Shown here: piece by piece, positions 8,634 through 18,190 of the stretch
Layout: the number at the start of each line of letters is the position of its first letter
Position numbering within the stretch: the stretch's first letter is position 1
Source of the DNA: an uncultured Formosa sp.
Lineage (GTDB): Bacteria > Bacteroidota > Bacteroidia > Flavobacteriales > Flavobacteriaceae
Length of the DNA: 64,000 bases
Direction of reading: 5' to 3'
Assembly: GCF_947500765.1 (NCBI RefSeq)
Contig: NZ_CANMTH010000004.1
Location: 186,001 to 250,000 of the forward strand
Notes under the pieces: model-generated
Told to the model about the DNA's origin: nothing
What the model saw: only the letters and a program-made list of their open reading frames with translations
Databases searched by the model: none
Translations under genes and position numbers: made by a program

Positions 8634-8662
8634 AAAAAAGCCCTCACCTATTACGTGGCAGG
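8634..8662 (-). terminator. Terminator overlapping the acyl-CoA dehydrogenase stop codon
   Basis: On the minus strand CCTGCCAC pairs with GGTGAGGG (one internal mismatch) around a 6-nt loop and is followed by CTTTTTT. The TAA stop codon at 8653-8651 lies within the hairpin loop, so the terminator begins inside the coding sequence. Confidence 0.6.
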
Positions 8663-9817
8663 TTTATAATCTTTTTTATCTAAAACCATTTTTGAAATAA
8701 TTTCTTTCAAAATTTCTGAAGTTCCTCCACCTATTGGCCCTAAACGGCTATCTCTTAATAAACGTGCTAATGGATAATCTTCAATATAACCATAACCTCC
8801 TAAAAACTGCAGACATTGGTAAATAACTTCATCGGCCATTTTAGTCGATTTTAACTTAGAAATAGTAGCTTCTTTTACCACATACTCCCCTTTGTTTAAT
8901 TGATATGTAACGGCATAGTTAAACGTTTTACAAATAGTCATATCTGAATATAAATCTGCAAAACTATGACGTAAGGCTTGGAATTTATCTATCGTTTTTC
9001 CGAACGCCATACGTTCACTCATGTATTTTTGTGCATATTCTAAAGCATACTCTGCTCTTGCGTGTGCATTAACCCCCATAATTAAACGTTCTAATGCGAA
9101 ATGCTGCATAATGTATGGAAATCCTTTTCCTTCTTCTCCCATTAACTGAGATGCAGGAACAACCACATTATCAAATGCAATCTCTGCCGTATCTGAAGCT
9201 CTCCAACCTAATTTATTTAACTTAGTTGCAGAAATTCCTGGTGTATCTCTATCGACAACAAAAATACTAATAGATTTATGCGCTTCCTCTTGACTGGTTT
9301 TAGCAGAAACCACTAAATAATCGCTGTATACACCATTCGTGATAAATGTTTTCGAACCGTTAAGCACATAAGTATCTCCTTTTTTTACAGCAGTAGTTCG
9401 CATACCTGCAACATCACTACCTGCAAAAGGCTCACTAATACATAAACAACCTATTTTATCTCCAGCAATACTCGGAGCCAAATAGTTTTGTTTTATTGTT
9501 TCGTCTCCTTCTTTTTCAAGGTGTGTCATTGCTAAATAAGCATGTGCCCACATCGCAGCTGCAAAACCACAAGAGTCTATTTTTTGTAATTCTTCTAAAA
9601 AAATTACGGTATAAAAAAGATCTAAATTTAAACCACCATAAGCTTCAGGATAATTAATTCCGAAGTATCCCATATCACCAAATTTTTTCCAAATAAAGCG
9701 TTCTATGGTTCCTGTTTCTTCCCATTTATCAATATGAGGAACTACTTCTTTTTTTAAAAAATCTTGAAGACTTTTTCTAAACAGTTCATGCTCCTCGGTG
9801 AAGTACATTGTATACAT
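8651..9817 (-). CDS. Acyl-CoA dehydrogenase
   Basis: FAD-dependent acyl-CoA dehydrogenase of beta-oxidation or amino-acid catabolism, 388 residues. The N-terminal helical domain leads into signature CISEPFAGSDVAG (about 126-138), and the C-terminal domain has LGGYGYIEDYPLARLLRDSR. At the position where short- and medium-chain enzymes have the catalytic Glu (YEGT), this protein reads IGGGTSEI. The base is therefore probably E243 in FALERL, as in isovaleryl- and long-chain-type enzymes. The substrate is not determinable by eye. The second Met (codon 4, 9808) is an equally good start. It is followed directly by a terminator. Confidence 0.93.
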   Translation of the reverse strand: MYTMYFTEEHELFRKSLQDFLKKEVVPHIDKWEETGTIERFIWKKFGDMGYFGINYPEAYGGLNLDLFYTVIFLEELQKIDSCGFAAAMWAHAYLAMTHLEKEGDETIKQNYLAPSIAGDKIGCLCISEPFAGSDVAGMRTTAVKKGDTYVLNGSKTFITNGVYSDYLVVSAKTSQEEAHKSISIFVVDRDTPGISATKLNKLGWRASDTAEIAFDNVVVPASQLMGEEGKGFPYIMQHFALERLIMGVNAHARAEYALEYAQKYMSERMAFGKTIDKFQALRHSFADLYSDMTICKTFNYAVTYQLNKGEYVVKEATISKLKSTKMADEVIYQCLQFLGGYGYIEDYPLARLLRDSRLGPIGGGTSEILKEIISKMVLDKKDYKPAT

Positions 9818-9851
9818 ATAATAAGTTATGTTTTAATCCTAAAACACAGGA

Positions 9852-10730
9852 TTAATTGATCGCCAAATATAGTTTAATTATATCTAATTTCTCAGTCGGA
9901 AAACCCTTTACTTTCAACAATTCATCTAAATCGTTGAAGCTCTCGTGTAGTGTTCTATAATCTAAAATCTCCTTAGCTAATGGATAATCAATATGTTGTA
10001 TTTTTACTAAATCGTTTGTATTTACTGTATTTAAATCAAACTTTGTAACCGCTCTTGGCGTCTTTACAGTAAACTTAGTTTTAATATTTTCTATAACATC
10101 TGGAGTCAAACCATAAACATCTTCTAATTGAACATCGGCTATAAAACCACCTTCAAAAGAATTTCTAAATTTAATAATACGCAGAGACAGTTTTTCACCA
10201 ATACCATAAACAGATTCTAGTTGAGAGGCTGTAGCTGTATTTAAATCTAATTTTTCTTTAAATGTAAGTGATCTTGTTGTTTTTTTCTGAAATTCTTTTG
10301 TTACATTAGACTTCTTATTTACCCATTCAGGAAACTTAAAAAATGGTGATAATTCTTGAAGTAAAGAATCTGAAACACCTGTCACTTTCTGAAAATCTGA
10401 CGCAGAATTTACCCATTTATTCTGATTTCTATATACATGAAGCTTATCTATCTCTTCATTCGTCATCCCTAAACTATAGCCTTTAAAATCGGTTATATAA
10501 TTTGGATTGAACGGGAATAGTTTTGGTTTCGCTTTTTCTATTTCTAATGCTTTAAGAGAATCTACCTCTTTTTGAAAGACTTCTAATTCATGCTCTGAAA
10601 ACACTGAGACTTCAGAAGATGTATTCCAAAACAAGTACACACATTGAAGAATTACTATAGTTAAAAGCAATAAAAAAATCCCATATCGCTGTTGTTTTGT
10701 AAACGCGATATGGGATTTAAATATGTTCAT
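9852..10730 (-). CDS. Helix-hairpin-helix (ComEA-like) protein with N-terminal membrane anchor
   Basis: A 292-residue protein with one transmembrane helix at about 16-35 and a periplasmic part bearing repeated helix-hairpin-helix DNA-binding motifs. The first clear one is LDLNTATASQLESVYGIGEK, and the second begins FDLNTVNTNDLVKIQ. A third, more degenerate copy is seen around residues 95-130. ComEA-type proteins bind DNA during uptake, but Bacteroidota HhH proteins of this size have no proven role. It starts just after the AGCS symporter gene (11 nt). Confidence 0.85.
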   Translation of the reverse strand: MNIFKSHIAFTKQQRYGIFLLLLTIVILQCVYLFWNTSSEVSVFSEHELEVFQKEVDSLKALEIEKAKPKLFPFNPNYITDFKGYSLGMTNEEIDKLHVYRNQNKWVNSASDFQKVTGVSDSLLQELSPFFKFPEWVNKKSNVTKEFQKKTTRSLTFKEKLDLNTATASQLESVYGIGEKLSLRIIKFRNSFEGGFIADVQLEDVYGLTPDVIENIKTKFTVKTPRAVTKFDLNTVNTNDLVKIQHIDYPLAKEILDYRTLHESFNDLDELLKVKGFPTEKLDIIKLYLAIN

Positions 10731-10741
10731 TTATTTTTATG

Positions 10742-12370
10742 TTACATATGTTCTGTAAAATCGGTAGCACCATCTTCTATGGCGTCGTCCTTTTTAGAAA
10801 TTGCAGTCATATATCTGTTTAATTCTCGTTTAACAACAGGTGTAAGTAACACTACACCAATAATGTTTGGTACAACCATTGCAAAGATCATGGCATCAGA
10901 GAAATCGATAACCGCACCTAAACTAATTGAAGCTCCTACTACTACAAAGAATAAAAATAACACTTTATAAACTAAATCTGTAATTTTTCCTTTTCCAAAA
11001 AGGTAAACCCAACCTTGCATACCATAATACGACCAAGAAATCATGGTAGAGAATGCGAATAAAATTACCGCAATTGTAAGTACTATTGAGAAGTGAGGAA
11101 TTACGCTATCGAAAGCTGTAGCTGTTAACTCTACACCTTCTGAAATTGGTACGCCATATTCCATAAACTGACCATCAAAATTTGTAATAATAATAACTAA
11201 CGCAGTCATTGTACAAATTACAACTGTATCTACAAAAGGCTCTAATAAAGCAACAATACCTTCACTTGCAGGATAAATTGTTCTTACTGCTGAATGCGCA
11301 ATTGCAGCAGAACCTACACCAGCTTCGTTAGAGAATGCTCCACGGCGTACACCCTGAATCATAACTCCGACTAAACCTCCAGCAATACCTAAACCAGAAA
11401 AAGCACCTTCAAATATTAACGCAAAAGCATCACCAATATGAGTATAATTTGCTCCTAAAATAATTAAAGAGGCCAACACATAAATACCAGCCATAAACGG
11501 TACAATTTTTTCTGTTACAGAAGCGATACGCTTAATACCTCCAATAATAACAACTGCAACAATAGCTGCCATAACTAATCCGAAATATAAACCTCCGTTA
11601 GAACCTTCAATTCCTGCTAATTTCACAAACTGCGCAGCAGCTTGATTGGCTTGAAACATATTACCACCTCCAAAAGATCCACCAATAACAAAAATGGCAA
11701 AAATGACAGCTAACACTTTTCCTAAACCTCCAAATCCTTTTTCTTTAAGACCTTTTTTCAAGTAATACATTGGACCTCCGTAAACGGTTCCATCTTCACC
11801 AACATCACGGTATTTAACACCTAATGTACATTCAGCAAATTTAGAAGCCATTCCTAAAAATCCTGCAACAATCATCCAGAATGTAGCTCCAGGACCACCA
11901 ATAGATAAAGCTACAGCAACACCTGCAATGTTACCTAAACCTACTGTTGCAGACAAGGCTGCGGTTAAAGCTTGAAAGTGAGACACTTCTCCATCTGCTC
12001 CTGCAGCATCATCATTTATAGTTTCTATTATATCTTCATCTTCATCTGAACTAGACTCTCCATATAAATTTTCGGCACCATGCTTTTCAATATCGTGGTA
12101 TTTATCTTGAACCACATCTAATGCAATTCTAAATCCTGTAAAGTTTATAAATTTAAAATAAATGGTAAAATAAACGGCTCCGCCAATTAATACTATTAAT
12201 ACCCAAGGTAACTGAAAAGTATCTGTAAAAGGAATTTCGTAAAAAATAGCTTCAACAAACCATCCTGTATAATCTTTAAAGATTATATCAATCTTTTCTG
12301 ATGTTGTTTGTTGCGCAAATGTTAAAATAGGTAGAATAAGTGTAAAAATAGAAAGAAGATACTTCTTCAT
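10742..12370 (-). CDS. AGCS-family alanine/glycine:sodium symporter
   Basis: Polytopic inner-membrane transporter of 542 residues that imports alanine or glycine with Na+. The N-terminus resembles a signal sequence (ending TFAQQ). Family stretches include ALSATVGLGNIAGVAVALSI, the GGPMYY motif and GAFSNEAGVGSAAIAH. About 11-12 membrane helices are expected. A strongly acidic loop (GESSSDEDEDIIETINDD) sits between the first helices and the core and is longer than in the E. coli type. Neighbouring genes give no further functional clue. Confidence 0.93.
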   Translation of the reverse strand: MKKYLLSIFTLILPILTFAQQTTSEKIDIIFKDYTGWFVEAIFYEIPFTDTFQLPWVLIVLIGGAVYFTIYFKFINFTGFRIALDVVQDKYHDIEKHGAENLYGESSSDEDEDIIETINDDAAGADGEVSHFQALTAALSATVGLGNIAGVAVALSIGGPGATFWMIVAGFLGMASKFAECTLGVKYRDVGEDGTVYGGPMYYLKKGLKEKGFGGLGKVLAVIFAIFVIGGSFGGGNMFQANQAAAQFVKLAGIEGSNGGLYFGLVMAAIVAVVIIGGIKRIASVTEKIVPFMAGIYVLASLIILGANYTHIGDAFALIFEGAFSGLGIAGGLVGVMIQGVRRGAFSNEAGVGSAAIAHSAVRTIYPASEGIVALLEPFVDTVVICTMTALVIIITNFDGQFMEYGVPISEGVELTATAFDSVIPHFSIVLTIAVILFAFSTMISWSYYGMQGWVYLFGKGKITDLVYKVLFLFFVVVGASISLGAVIDFSDAMIFAMVVPNIIGVVLLTPVVKRELNRYMTAISKKDDAIEDGATDFTEHM

Positions 12371-12460
12371 AATCGTTTTTAATGTTAGTTAATATTTGAG
12401 GAGGGAGCCCCGTTAAGTGTTACAAGTTTATAAAAAAAATAAAATTTAATTAATAATTAA

Positions 12461-12688
12461 TTACAAATCAAATACAGATGTACGTTTAGTGTACAACATA
12501 TCTTTAATACGAATCCAAAAAGCTAAAAATAAATACAATGCAAAGCCAAAACCAACGGTCACGAAAGTAAGGTAAATAAAAGATGTTCTTACCACTTTTG
12601 CTCTTAGCCCAATACGATCTGCGATACGTTGACAAACGTAAAAACCGCGTTTTTGGAAGTAAAGTAAAATCTTATAAAAAAATTTCAT
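12461..12688 (-). CDS. PspC-domain small membrane protein
   Basis: A 75-residue protein. A short PspC-like motif (GFYVCQRIADRIGLRAKVVR) is followed by a hydrophobic stretch that can form one long or two short membrane helices (about 38-62). PspC domains take part in envelope-stress sensing in other bacteria. It starts 12 nt downstream of the DUF2851 gene and shares its strand, so the two probably form an operon. Confidence 0.85.
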   Translation of the reverse strand: MKFFYKILLYFQKRGFYVCQRIADRIGLRAKVVRTSFIYLTFVTVGFGFALYLFLAFWIRIKDMLYTKRTSVFDL

Positions 12689-12700
12689 GTTGCAATATAG

Positions 12701-13975
12701 CTAAAATCGGTTTAAAATGGTATTACCTACAGCGCAATGCAAGCATTTTTTATAATTACAGTATTCATTTTTTAACTGAATTAGACCTTGTGTTTGTAAT
12801 GCAGATTTTGAAAATGTCTTCATACTTTCAAACTTTTCAACAATTGCATTCTTCTCAGGATCTACCTCGTTAATTAACCGAATTAAATCTTCAGTATTAA
12901 TTTTACCTAAAATTTTAGAATAACTAAATTTGATAGGTATAATTGTATTTATAATTAACAGATCTATAAAATTTTTAGAAGTTGACTTTTTAGAGTGTTT
13001 TGATGACTTCTGAAAAGTATAATGTGTTTCCCAGTATTTTGATGTATAAACAGAAAACATATCGTAGAATTCTTGCTTCGTATTTGCTTCTATAATTTTT
13101 GAAAAAAAATTTTGATTTTTAACATAAACTTGAGCGAATTGAGACAATCTAATCGTTGGAAAATTGGGTGGACGCAATCTAAAAAACTGAAGTGGTGACA
13201 CGTGATCTTGTGTTAAACTAAATTTTTGCTTTAAAAATTGATACTCTTTTTGAAGCACTTTATAATATTCGTCTTCAACATCTGCTTCCAACAAACCACT
13301 TTGCCCGAACAATAAAGCTTCTAGTACCTGCTCTTTATTCTGAATTTTTCTAATAATTCCAAAATTAATAGAGTTCGCTAAACTAAAAAAAGCTTCGCCA
13401 TTCACTTTTAAACCAAAATTCTTGGCTAATAATTTAAAAAGCACAGCTTCCCAATCGTTTTTTGAGGTTCTTAAAAGCGTTTCAATCTGACTTGATTTAC
13501 GCTCTAAGCGTTCAAAAAACAAACGTTCTAACCAATTTTGAAGTACGAAGTCATCTACAGTTGCAAAATCCTGTTCACAATTAATCCATTTTTGTGTTTT
13601 TGAAAACAATTGATAATAGCCCTTTAAAGTCGATTTTGAAACACTATACTTTAGCTCCAAAGTTGGAATTGCAGAATTGTCTTTTCTGAAAATATCTACA
13701 TCATGCTCCCAAACCACATGAAGAATAACATTATCGTACGCAGGATCTATCTCGTGATGATGCACATACCAATCTGAAGACTTTATATGAATCTCTACAT
13801 TTCCCGCCCACAACTGATTATCTATTTTTAGTTGCGCATTAAAAAAGTCTGGGCCAGAATTAAAATTGTGCTGGCCAACATGAAGCAATTGTATAGTCTC
13901 GTCAAGAACAGTTCGTAACTTACTCGTATCAAACTTTTTATATTTCCATAAATAATGTAAAAAATCTTCTTGCAT
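12701..13975 (-). CDS. DUF2851 family protein
   Basis: A 424-residue cytosolic protein of unknown function, characteristic of Bacteroidota. The N-terminal part is typical of the family: EDFLHYLWKYKKFD, HVGQHNFNSGPDFFNA and WAGNVEIHIKSSDW with the HHH segment after it. The C-terminus carries cysteines (CNYKKCLHCAVG). The conserved acidic and His residues in the first 90 positions suggest a nuclease-like fold, but that is only inference. It is cotranscribed with the PspC gene and divergent from a DUF2721 gene. Confidence 0.88.
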   Translation of the reverse strand: MQEDFLHYLWKYKKFDTSKLRTVLDETIQLLHVGQHNFNSGPDFFNAQLKIDNQLWAGNVEIHIKSSDWYVHHHEIDPAYDNVILHVVWEHDVDIFRKDNSAIPTLELKYSVSKSTLKGYYQLFSKTQKWINCEQDFATVDDFVLQNWLERLFFERLERKSSQIETLLRTSKNDWEAVLFKLLAKNFGLKVNGEAFFSLANSINFGIIRKIQNKEQVLEALLFGQSGLLEADVEDEYYKVLQKEYQFLKQKFSLTQDHVSPLQFFRLRPPNFPTIRLSQFAQVYVKNQNFFSKIIEANTKQEFYDMFSVYTSKYWETHYTFQKSSKHSKKSTSKNFIDLLIINTIIPIKFSYSKILGKINTEDLIRLINEVDPEKNAIVEKFESMKTFSKSALQTQGLIQLKNEYCNYKKCLHCAVGNTILNRF

Positions 13976-14047
13976 AGCTAAAGATAGAATTACATTTCAA
14001 AATCACCAAATTTCTCATACTAATTATATTAAGACGATTGAAGTTGT

Positions 14048-14055
14048 TAAATTTG
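14048..14055 (+). promoter_or_regulatory. -7 element upstream of the DUF2721 gene
   Basis: TAAATTTG matches TAnnTTTG, 16 nt before the ATG at 14072, giving a very short leader. No convincing TTTG is seen 18-20 nt upstream. Confidence 0.45.
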
Positions 14056-14071
14056 CAAAAAACACGATACC

Positions 14072-14467
14072 ATGAACGAACTTACGCTAACAACTCCTGC
14101 CCTATTATTCTCAGCAATATCATTAATTATGTTAGCTTATACCAATCGGTTTTTAGCTTATGCAGCTGTTGTAAGAGATTTACATGCTAAATATTTGCAA
14201 ACCCCTGACGACCGTTATATAAGACAGATTAAGAATATAAAAAAACGACTTTACCTTACGCGATCTATGCAAATTGCAGGAATTTCTAGTTTGCTACTTT
14301 GCGTTCTGACTATGTTTTTAATTTACATTAATCAGCAATTTATAGCCATTTGGGTTTTTGGAATAGCTTTAATTCTATTAATTGTGTCCTTAGGATTACT
14401 AATAATGGAAATACAAATTTCTGTAAAAGCATTAGAACACCATATTAGTGATATTGAGAATAGTTAA
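14072..14467 (+). CDS. DUF2721 family membrane protein
   Basis: A 131-residue protein with an N-terminal membrane helix (about 7-28, PALLFSAISLIMLAYTNRF), a basic cytosolic linker (RDLHAKYLQTPDDRYI) and two further helices (about 70-110). The ALLFSAISLIMLAYTNR start and the short basic loop are the family hallmark. The function is unknown. It is divergent from the DUF2851 gene and convergent with the outer-membrane barrel gene (21-nt gap). Confidence 0.85.
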   Translation: MNELTLTTPALLFSAISLIMLAYTNRFLAYAAVVRDLHAKYLQTPDDRYIRQIKNIKKRLYLTRSMQIAGISSLLLCVLTMFLIYINQQFIAIWVFGIALILLIVSLGLLIMEIQISVKALEHHISDIENS

Positions 14468-14488
14468 TTCCATAAAACACCAATTCTA

Positions 14489-17119
14489 TTAAAACCGATA
14501 CTTTACATTTAGAAGTACATACAAAGGTAAGGTGTTAATACGCGTTTCATTTCTTTGAAATTCTGAAACATAAACATTCTGAAACGCCTTAACATTTAAT
14601 AGATTATTAGCAGACAAACGATATGACCACCGACTATTTTCTGGCGTATAACTCACATTGAAATTAGAGAACCAATAGGTGTTATGGTTAATTGAATAAT
14701 AGGTATTCTCGAATTTACATAACCATACATCTGAAAATCTTAAGGTAGCATCTACATTGCTTTCGTAATAATGATTTGTAGTTATTTGTGAATCGAATTC
14801 ACCTTTAGCATAATTATATTGGAATCCGAATTTAAAATTGATTGGTAAATTAAAATAGGTTGTCCCTTGTAACCTATAGTTCGCAGAATAATTAATAGTT
14901 GGGCTTGTTATAGTATTAATAATAATTGGATTATTTGTCCAATTGTGATTTGTACTTATTTTTAAAGTACTAGAAAGCGGCGAAAGATATTTTGTTATGC
15001 TTAAATTATAATTTGTAAATCGTCCACCATCTATAACTGTATAGGTACTAAAATTACTTTGTTCTGTAACCTGACTGTTTAAACCATATCCCCTATCAGA
15101 AAAACTATGCATAACCATTGAATTAATTAAAAACTGTTTTTTATAATTATTAAACGTGTAATAAAACCCAAAACTATGGTTGTTTATTTGCTGAATTTCC
15201 GCTGTACCTTTAGTAAATGTTCTGTAGTTTTTTAATATATAATCTTCGGTTAAATATCTGGAATTTGGCAAATCACTTTTATAATTATAACTCACTCCAA
15301 AATTCCCGATTTTTGTTTTTTTAGTGTGTAACCTAATTTTAGGGTTCACAAAAAAGAATTGTTGTTTAGCAGTATTCAGCTCTAAATAATTTTGAGAAAA
15401 CCGTAATGAGCTACTCAACTTTAACAGCTTAGAAATGGTGTAATTATATTTTAAAGTGGCTTCAAATTTTGTATTTCTATATCTTGTATTATTACTTAAA
15501 CTATCTATTATAGGCGCATTATCAAACCTAAATGCGCTTTCAACATCGTCTTTATCTACAGTTGCAGAGAACTCAACGCCGTATTCAGACGCATTATGCT
15601 TTGCCGTTAATTCAGAAATTAAACCATAGTATGTTAAAGGTGTTTCGCTTTTTTGATTGATTTGAGTATTATCATCATTATTAAAAACATCACTTAAAAC
15701 ATTTGGAAAAACACTTAATGATTGATTTGTTTTATTGATGCCCAAATACCCATAGGTTAACCATAATATTTGGTCAGATAATTTTTTAGTGACATTTAAA
15801 TGATTAAACAGATTATACTTTTCATCATCCTGAACTTGAGAAATCTGTTCTGTATTAAACAATACATGATTTCTAGTTTGTGTTGGGTTATTTTCAAAAG
15901 TGAAATCGTACGTATAATAAGTTTCATTTTTAGAGAAATGCTTCAATTCTAATTCTGTCGCAAAAGATATATCTTTAATCTTAATATTATTTTGTTCTGA
16001 AAATGTAATAGATTCTGGTGAAATGAAATATTCGGTAAGATTTAAATTTTGTTTCTCTATTTCATCAAAAGTAAAATATGTATGACTCCTTAATTTTGTA
16101 TAATCTGATAAACTGGTGACAAAACTAAGTGAATTTAAAAACGAGGTATTAAATACATCTTCATTATTAGAGAAGTTAGTATCGGACAGATTATCTACGT
16201 TGACAATTTTAGTATTACGCTTTTCTGTTTTTTTGTTTATGTTGGCACTAGATGCATTAATAGTTTTGCTAGATTTAACTTGAGAGTTTGCTGTAGTACC
16301 TATAGTATTACCATTAGTTAAATTAAAAAATTTAACTCTTTTTTTAAGTAATCCTACATTTGCACTACTATTAAAATGATTTTCTACACCAAGTCCAACA
16401 TCTACATTTCCAAACCATACGTTTTTCTTCTCCGCTTTTATCTTTAGGTTGAGTGCGACTTTTTCAGAATCTTGAAATTTTTTCAGAACCGGATTATCTT
16501 CAAAATTATTAAGTATCTCTAATTCATTAATAACATTGGCATCTAAGTTTTTAGTAAGTAACTTATATTTATCATCAAACAAATCATCGCCTTCAATTAA
16601 TAATTTATCTATGTGTTTTCCATTCACTTTTATATTTCCATCTGATGCAACTTCAATTCCTGGAATGTTTTTAAGTAAGTCTTCAAGAACTTGTTCCGAA
16701 CCATCTTGAAACGCTGAAACTTTATAAGTAACGGTATCTGTTTTTACAGCAATTTTCTGCCAAGATTCTAAAACCACTTCGTTAAGGTCTTCTAATTTCT
16801 CTTTTAAAATAAAATCGACTGTAAATTCGGTATCCTTCCCTAATCCAATTGTTTTTTCTTGTTGCTCGAATCCTAAACCGTTTGCAACTAGTTTTAATGT
16901 ATCCGACTCTGAGTTTTTAAACTGAAATTGGATTTGGTATGCTCCGATTTCATTAGAATACACAAAAGCAACAATTTTTTCATTTTTATATATAATTACT
17001 GTTGCATTGGGGATTGCTACATTTGTTTCAGACCGTAAAACACCTTCTATTTTTATGATCTGTGCTGTAACATGGCTACCCCAAATTATAAGAAAAAATA
17101 ATACCAAAAATTTACCCAT
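14489..17119 (-). CDS. Outer-membrane beta-barrel protein with CarboxypepD_reg-like and plug-like domains
   Basis: An 876-residue protein. A signal peptide (1-19, ending THVTAQ-like SHVTAQ) is followed by a carboxypeptidase-regulatory-like domain (about 22-110) and a plug-like segment (VLEDLLKNIPGIEVASDGN). A long barrel ends in an aromatic residue (NVKYRF). It belongs to the Bacteroidota TonB-receptor-like group that lacks a recognisable TonB box. It starts 13 nt after the GLPGLI gene, and the two are surely cotranscribed. This pairing recurs in Bacteroidota. The transported or bound substrate is unknown. Confidence 0.85.
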   Translation of the reverse strand: MGKFLVLFFLIIWGSHVTAQIIKIEGVLRSETNVAIPNATVIIYKNEKIVAFVYSNEIGAYQIQFQFKNSESDTLKLVANGLGFEQQEKTIGLGKDTEFTVDFILKEKLEDLNEVVLESWQKIAVKTDTVTYKVSAFQDGSEQVLEDLLKNIPGIEVASDGNIKVNGKHIDKLLIEGDDLFDDKYKLLTKNLDANVINELEILNNFEDNPVLKKFQDSEKVALNLKIKAEKKNVWFGNVDVGLGVENHFNSSANVGLLKKRVKFFNLTNGNTIGTTANSQVKSSKTINASSANINKKTEKRNTKIVNVDNLSDTNFSNNEDVFNTSFLNSLSFVTSLSDYTKLRSHTYFTFDEIEKQNLNLTEYFISPESITFSEQNNIKIKDISFATELELKHFSKNETYYTYDFTFENNPTQTRNHVLFNTEQISQVQDDEKYNLFNHLNVTKKLSDQILWLTYGYLGINKTNQSLSVFPNVLSDVFNNDDNTQINQKSETPLTYYGLISELTAKHNASEYGVEFSATVDKDDVESAFRFDNAPIIDSLSNNTRYRNTKFEATLKYNYTISKLLKLSSSLRFSQNYLELNTAKQQFFFVNPKIRLHTKKTKIGNFGVSYNYKSDLPNSRYLTEDYILKNYRTFTKGTAEIQQINNHSFGFYYTFNNYKKQFLINSMVMHSFSDRGYGLNSQVTEQSNFSTYTVIDGGRFTNYNLSITKYLSPLSSTLKISTNHNWTNNPIIINTITSPTINYSANYRLQGTTYFNLPINFKFGFQYNYAKGEFDSQITTNHYYESNVDATLRFSDVWLCKFENTYYSINHNTYWFSNFNVSYTPENSRWSYRLSANNLLNVKAFQNVYVSEFQRNETRINTLPLYVLLNVKYRF

Positions 17120-17132
17120 TTAGGATTTGGCT

Positions 17133-17915
17133 TTAATTTTCATTAAACACTTCTATATAAGAACTTGCCATAGATTTTTTCTCTGTACTTTCTTCTGCAT
17201 CGAAGTCTTCCATAAACATCCTACCATTCTCAATTGCTCTGTTATGTGCTTCTATTAATCCTTGTTTATAGTCGGCAAAAGAAATCCAAGACTTTTGTTC
17301 TGTGGTCGGGTCTGGGGCTTGTATGCTTGTTTTGGTATCCAGCGGATATTTAATAGACTTAAAATAAAAGTAGACTTCTTTATCTGTGTCGTAAGCTTCC
17401 AAAATTAGACCTGGCAATCCTTGTAATTTCCATGGCCCATAAGGTAAAGGTATTTCGGTTGTAAACCATGCCGTATACTTCCGGCCTCTAAACACAATTG
17501 TAGCTTTTGTGCATGTATACTTACCTATAGATTTAGTATCTGCAGAAATTTTCCATTGCATTTCTGGGATTGGCTCTTTAACATAGACTAAACCCAAATC
17601 TCTAGACATTAAGGTTTGGGTTTTACGATCTATATAATATTGAAATCCTTCTGGTAGACTAAACTTTCTTTTTACAAAAGTTTTTTTTTCATTCTTACGG
17701 ATAATTTCTGCTTTATTTATTGATCCACCTTCCAAAACGTCTTGCGCGAATATATAAAGCGAACACTCTGTATTAAATTGTAACGCCGCATTATAATCTA
17801 TCCCTATAGGTGCCCCCATCCCCATACTTTGTTTGTGCCCGTAAATTACTAGTCCATTTTGGGATATACTATTTGAACACCATAAGATGGTTAGCACTAA
17901 AAACAGATATTTCAT
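17133..17915 (-). CDS. GLPGLI family secreted protein
   Basis: A 260-residue exported protein with a signal peptide (1-19). The name-giving GLPGLI motif is present in GPWKLQGLPGLILEAYD, preceded by the typical YTAWFTTEIPLPYGPW strand. The family is restricted to Bacteroidota and has no known activity. It is usually encoded next to large outer-membrane barrels, as here. First gene of a two-gene operon; the upstream spacer of 275 nt probably holds the promoter, but I found no clean consensus. Confidence 0.92.
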   Translation of the reverse strand: MKYLFLVLTILWCSNSISQNGLVIYGHKQSMGMGAPIGIDYNAALQFNTECSLYIFAQDVLEGGSINKAEIIRKNEKKTFVKRKFSLPEGFQYYIDRKTQTLMSRDLGLVYVKEPIPEMQWKISADTKSIGKYTCTKATIVFRGRKYTAWFTTEIPLPYGPWKLQGLPGLILEAYDTDKEVYFYFKSIKYPLDTKTSIQAPDPTTEQKSWISFADYKQGLIEAHNRAIENGRMFMEDFDAEESTEKKSMASSYIEVFNEN

Positions 17916-18190
17916 AATAATTGGCTTTTAATAAACAGTAATATTCTAATTGTTAAGAATGAAGTATTCACTTACAACTTCTTAAATCTAATTAAATAGT
18001 TAATTCTATTTTGTTAAAGAAATGTAAGTTTTTCTTAAAATAAAGATATTTACAATTTTGCATTACGGAAAAACCGTAAAAACCTCTACATGTCAATTAA
18101 ACACATAAGAAGTTAAAGATTTTTTAGTCGAAAATCTGAAATGATTCTATTTGAAAACAAAAAACAAACTAGATAACGATACAGTAAAAC
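17916..18190. other. Gene-free spacer between GLPGLI and LolC/E genes
   Basis: A 275-nt AT-rich stretch with no open frame worth calling. It contains one perfect small inverted repeat, TTACGG (18063-18068) with CCGTAA (18074-18079), around five A. The repeat lacks a T-run on either side and is not called as a terminator. Confidence 0.5.

Noticed and set aside
12583..12873. 96-residue plus-strand frame across PspC and DUF2851 genes
   Set aside because: Crosses the junction of two well-supported genes on the opposite strand and shows no family features.
18063..18079. Inverted repeat TTACGG-AAAAA-CCGTAA considered as a terminator
   Set aside because: Short stem and no T-run on either strand downstream; left as an unexplained repeat.
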